NCBI GenBank assembly: GCA_033220425.1
Contig: CM065646.1
Coordinates: 1,185,501-1,249,500, forward strand
Direction of reading: 5' to 3'
DNA: 64,000 nt
Source of the DNA: Lepraria neglecta
Lineage: Eukaryota > Ascomycota > Lecanoromycetes > Lecanorales > Stereocaulaceae
Positions 61,480-64,000 of the stretch are shown in pieces (the stretch's first letter is position 1; the number at the start of each line of letters is the position of its first letter). The notes beneath the pieces are model-generated. The model was not told the origin of the DNA, did no database searches, and worked only from the letters and a program-made list of their open reading frames with translations. The position numbers and the translations under genes are program-made.

Positions 61480-62712
61480 AGATAGTTAGAAGATATAGCG
61501 TTAGTAGATAAAGAGAAGGATATATTTTTAGATTTACCTCTCTATATACTAGGGCCTAGATTAAGCGTCTCTTAAATATCTAGAAACTCTCTAACTAATA
61601 AGAAGAGAACTCGAGTAATAACTTTAAATATCTACTCCTACTACTATATTAAGTAATACTCGAATAGTTAATATTACGTCTATAACTATTATCCTAAAAT
61701 ATATATAAAGAACGGTAGTACTAGTAATATAACTCGGTATTTAAAAGAGAAATACTAATAGAATCGCCAAAAAGCGTCAATAGATAGTTCTACTATTAAT
61801 ATAGCTTTTCGTTATAGGGCTAAAGCTAATATTACTATATAAAAGCAAAGAAGAGAAGATCTTCTAGCTATAGAGCTTAATTAGAAGACTCTATAGTATC
61901 TCTATATATAATAGATTATTAAATACAATCTTTCTTTTAACTAGATTATCTATAAGCCTTTCCGAGCCTTCCTTAAATATATTAGTCTATCGATAAATAA
62001 GATACTTCCTAATACCGCCTCGACTATTAGAAACTATATCTTTAAGCTTTTCAATAAGGGAAAGCGCTACTTATATTATATTATACTTTCTATAGTATTA
62101 GATATATATATTATCTACGATATATAGACCTCTCCTAATTATCTCGGAATCCTTATAGTAATTACCTACTTTATAGTAGAAAGCCTTAAAATATAAGAGA
62201 TTATACTTACTATAAAAGAACTATAAAGAGTATACTCTAGAGAGAATTAAGCTACTATCCTTCTATAAGTTCTTAGAGATTATAGAATTATTAGATAACT
62301 AGACTATTTTATTATAGACAACGTCTATTTAAATAATACTTTAGTAAATATTATTTTAGAGGCTCTATTAACGAAATACGATATCGACTATAATCCTTAT
62401 TAATATCGCTTACGCTATTTAGACTATACTATTAATCTCTTAGGGCAAGCCTTCTTATTTAGTAAAGTAGTAGATAACTATAAATATCTAGAAGAGACTT
62501 ATATATCTTCTATAGATAAATAACTTAAGTAATAGCGACAATTTAGTCCTCTCGATAAGCTATATAATATTAATATATATATTATAGGAAGTATTTAGCG
62601 TATCTAATACTTTAAAGTAATTAGTAGTAGCGTTATACCTTACTAAAATAATAGGACTCGCTAGAATTTATAGTATAAGATATTAGACTAGGCTATTTAG
62701 AAGACGAAGTCT
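61480..62712 (+). pseudogene. hAT-family transposase, RIP-damaged, 3' end lost
   Basis: The + strand reads a fungal hAT transposase. A BED-type zinc finger lies at about 61660-61750 (YYVYNYYPKIYIKNGSTSNI; the Cys positions read Tyr, as RIP on TGY would give). Then come FRAFLKYISLSINKILP (about 61950-62010), the catalytic-region tract DIYIIYDI.TSPNYLGIL (about 62105-62160), and LQVLRDYRI followed by DYFIIDNVYLNNTLV (about 62260-62350). A conserved RYRLR segment with INLLGQAFLF follows (about 62400-62465). Interruptions are TAG/TAA of RIP type. The C-terminal dimerisation domain is missing because a pogo-type element begins near 62719. Confidence 0.78.
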
Positions 62713-62718
62713 AACGTA

Positions 62719-64000
62719 ATCTACCCCTAAACGAGATATACCCCCAAACGAGATAGCGCCCTATACCGACGCGTCTTTTCAATAAAATTCGAAAATACCC
62801 CCTAACTATAAAGGCGATCAAGAAGCTAGAATCTCCGAAGCTATTGAAGCTATCTATAATAATAATTCCCTAAGTATATACGCCGTAGCCCGTACCTACG
62901 ATATCCCTCGCTTAACTTTAGCTAAGCGTCTTTATAGGTAGCTAATATATTAATAATCCCGAATAGTAAATTAAAAGCTCCTCCCTACGGAAGAAGAAGC
63001 TCTTTTCCAATAGATTATATCTATAGGCGAACGGGGATTTCTACCCCGGATTTCTGCTATACGCAAAATAGCTGATATTCTTCTTTCAGCGCGCGCTAGA
63101 TCCCCCGCTAACGCGTTACCTACCGTAGGCGAAAATTAGGTCCGCAAATTCGTTAATCGCTATAAGTAGCTCTAATCGAAATATATACGGAAGTACGACT
63201 ACTAACGGGCTTTGTACGAGGACCCTAAAGCTATAGGTAACTAGTTTCGGCTCGTAGAAAATACACGGGCGAAATATAGTATCCCGGACGAAGATATCTA
63301 CAATTTCGACGAAACAGGGTTCTAAATAGGGGTTATAGGTACCGCCAAGGTAGTAACAGGGTTACAAAGAGCTGGAAAAGTATTAATTATACAGCCGAGG
63401 AATCGAGAATAGGTAATAGCCGTAGAAGCTATTAACGCCAATAGCTGGGCCCTGCCCTCTATAATCATTTTCGCGGGCAAAATACATTAGGCCGCGTGGT
63501 ATAAGGCCCTGCCACCGTAGTAGACGATTACTGTTAGTAACAATAGGTGGACTACTAATAAAATTGGCCTGATTTGGCTCTAGACCGTATTCAATGAATA
63601 TATAAAGGCCTGTACAATTGGGCAGTATCGACTACTGATCTTGGACAGCTATAGAAGTCACGCGACCCCTGAATTCGATTGATTCTACCTAGACAACGCG
63701 ATTATAACCTTATATATACTACTATATTCGTTATATCTGCTATAGCTATTAGATATCGGCTGCTTTTCGCCGCTGAAACGCGCGTATAGATATTAGGTAG
63801 AAATCTGTATATAGCTTAGACGCAATTATATCGACAAGCTTGACTTCTTAGAGGCTTTTAAACCTGCCCGCGTAGTAGCCCTAAGTTTATTGAATATCTA
63901 TAGCGGATTTGCTATAGCTGGACTAGTACTATATAATCCTAAGCGAGTCCTATCGCGTCTCCAGTTTAGGCTACGAACGCCTACCCCCTGCATCGGAGAC
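62719..64000 (+). mobile_element. Second pogo-type Tc1-mariner element, cut by the window end
   Basis: Starts near 62719 after a TA, with ATCTACCCCTAAACGAGAT as the probable inverted end; a second AAACGAGAT follows 20 bp later. The right end lies outside the window, so the boundary cannot be checked. It is clearly a different family from the Fot1 element at 52515. Confidence 0.6.
62804..64000 (+). pseudogene. Pogo-type transposase, RIP-damaged, 3' partial
   Basis: The frame opens with a Psq-type helix-turn-helix (DQEARISEAIEAIYNN, SIYAVARTYDIPRLTLAKRL) at about 62815-62945, then a CENP-B-type DNA-binding part (about 62990-63190). The DDE core has its first Asp in IYNFDETGFQIG (about 63298-63333), the second in LLILDSYRSHATPEF (about 63640-63685) and the third region LLDIGCFSPLKRAY (about 63745-63790). 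The same frame continues to the window end. Interruptions are TAG/TAA at expected Gln/Trp codons, and the HSSH box reads LYSLYL. It is less RIP-altered than the retroelements. Confidence 0.85.

Overview
The window is a fossil heterochromatic block of a filamentous ascomycete (Pezizomycotina-like). Long stretches have almost no CA or TG dinucleotides while CG stays common, and coding tracts are riddled with TAG/TAA where Gln or Trp codons are expected. That is the mark of repeat-induced point mutation (RIP) acting on CpA. The element mix (chromodomain Gypsy elements, Fot1/pogo, hAT, Plavaka/KDZ, Helitron-like) also fits such fungi. I see no intact host gene. Only 1-660, one young solo LTR at 41488-41905 and parts of the Helitron-like and short non-autonomous elements keep normal base use.

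The layout is a set of nested insertions whose ends can mostly be read from target-site duplications (TSDs). (1) 684-12206: a short inverted-repeat element split by a chromodomain Gypsy (Gypsy-A, 1149-12028, TSD GTTTT), itself split by a shorter Gypsy (Gypsy-B, 5110-9983, TSD GCTAT). (2) 12240-13929: a hAT remnant holding a solo LTR (TSD TTAAA) and a near-perfect palindromic foldback element. (3) 13930-19800: Gypsy-C, interrupted by a Helitron-like element. (4) 19803-50109: Gypsy-D on the + strand, carrying a second Helitron-like copy, a small non-autonomous LTR element (TSD GAAAA) and Gypsy-E. Gypsy-E is the same family as D, lies on the minus strand and has TSD ACGGG. Its right LTR is split by a 17.6-kb Plavaka/KDZ-type DNA transposon (31599-49237), and that transposon carries the young solo LTR (TSD AGGAG) inside one of its cargo genes. 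(5) 50209-52421: an internally deleted hAT abutting a 625-bp non-autonomous relative of the Plavaka element. (6) 52515-60326: a Fot1/pogo element (TSD TA) split by Gypsy-F (minus, TSD CCCTA). (7) 60448-64000: a third Helitron-like copy, a hAT transposase gene and a second pogo-type transposase running off the end.

The most unusual object is the large Plavaka-like element. Besides a recognisable KDZ-type transposase on the + strand it carries several unrecognised coding tracts, mostly on the minus strand, one of them present twice. It has a 625-bp deletion relative nearby with the same ends. A second notable family is the Helitron-like element (5' TC, 3' hairpin plus CTTG, no visible target duplication) built around tandem repeats of about 245 bp. 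All coding calls below come from reading degraded frames by eye. Edges without a stated TSD are approximate.
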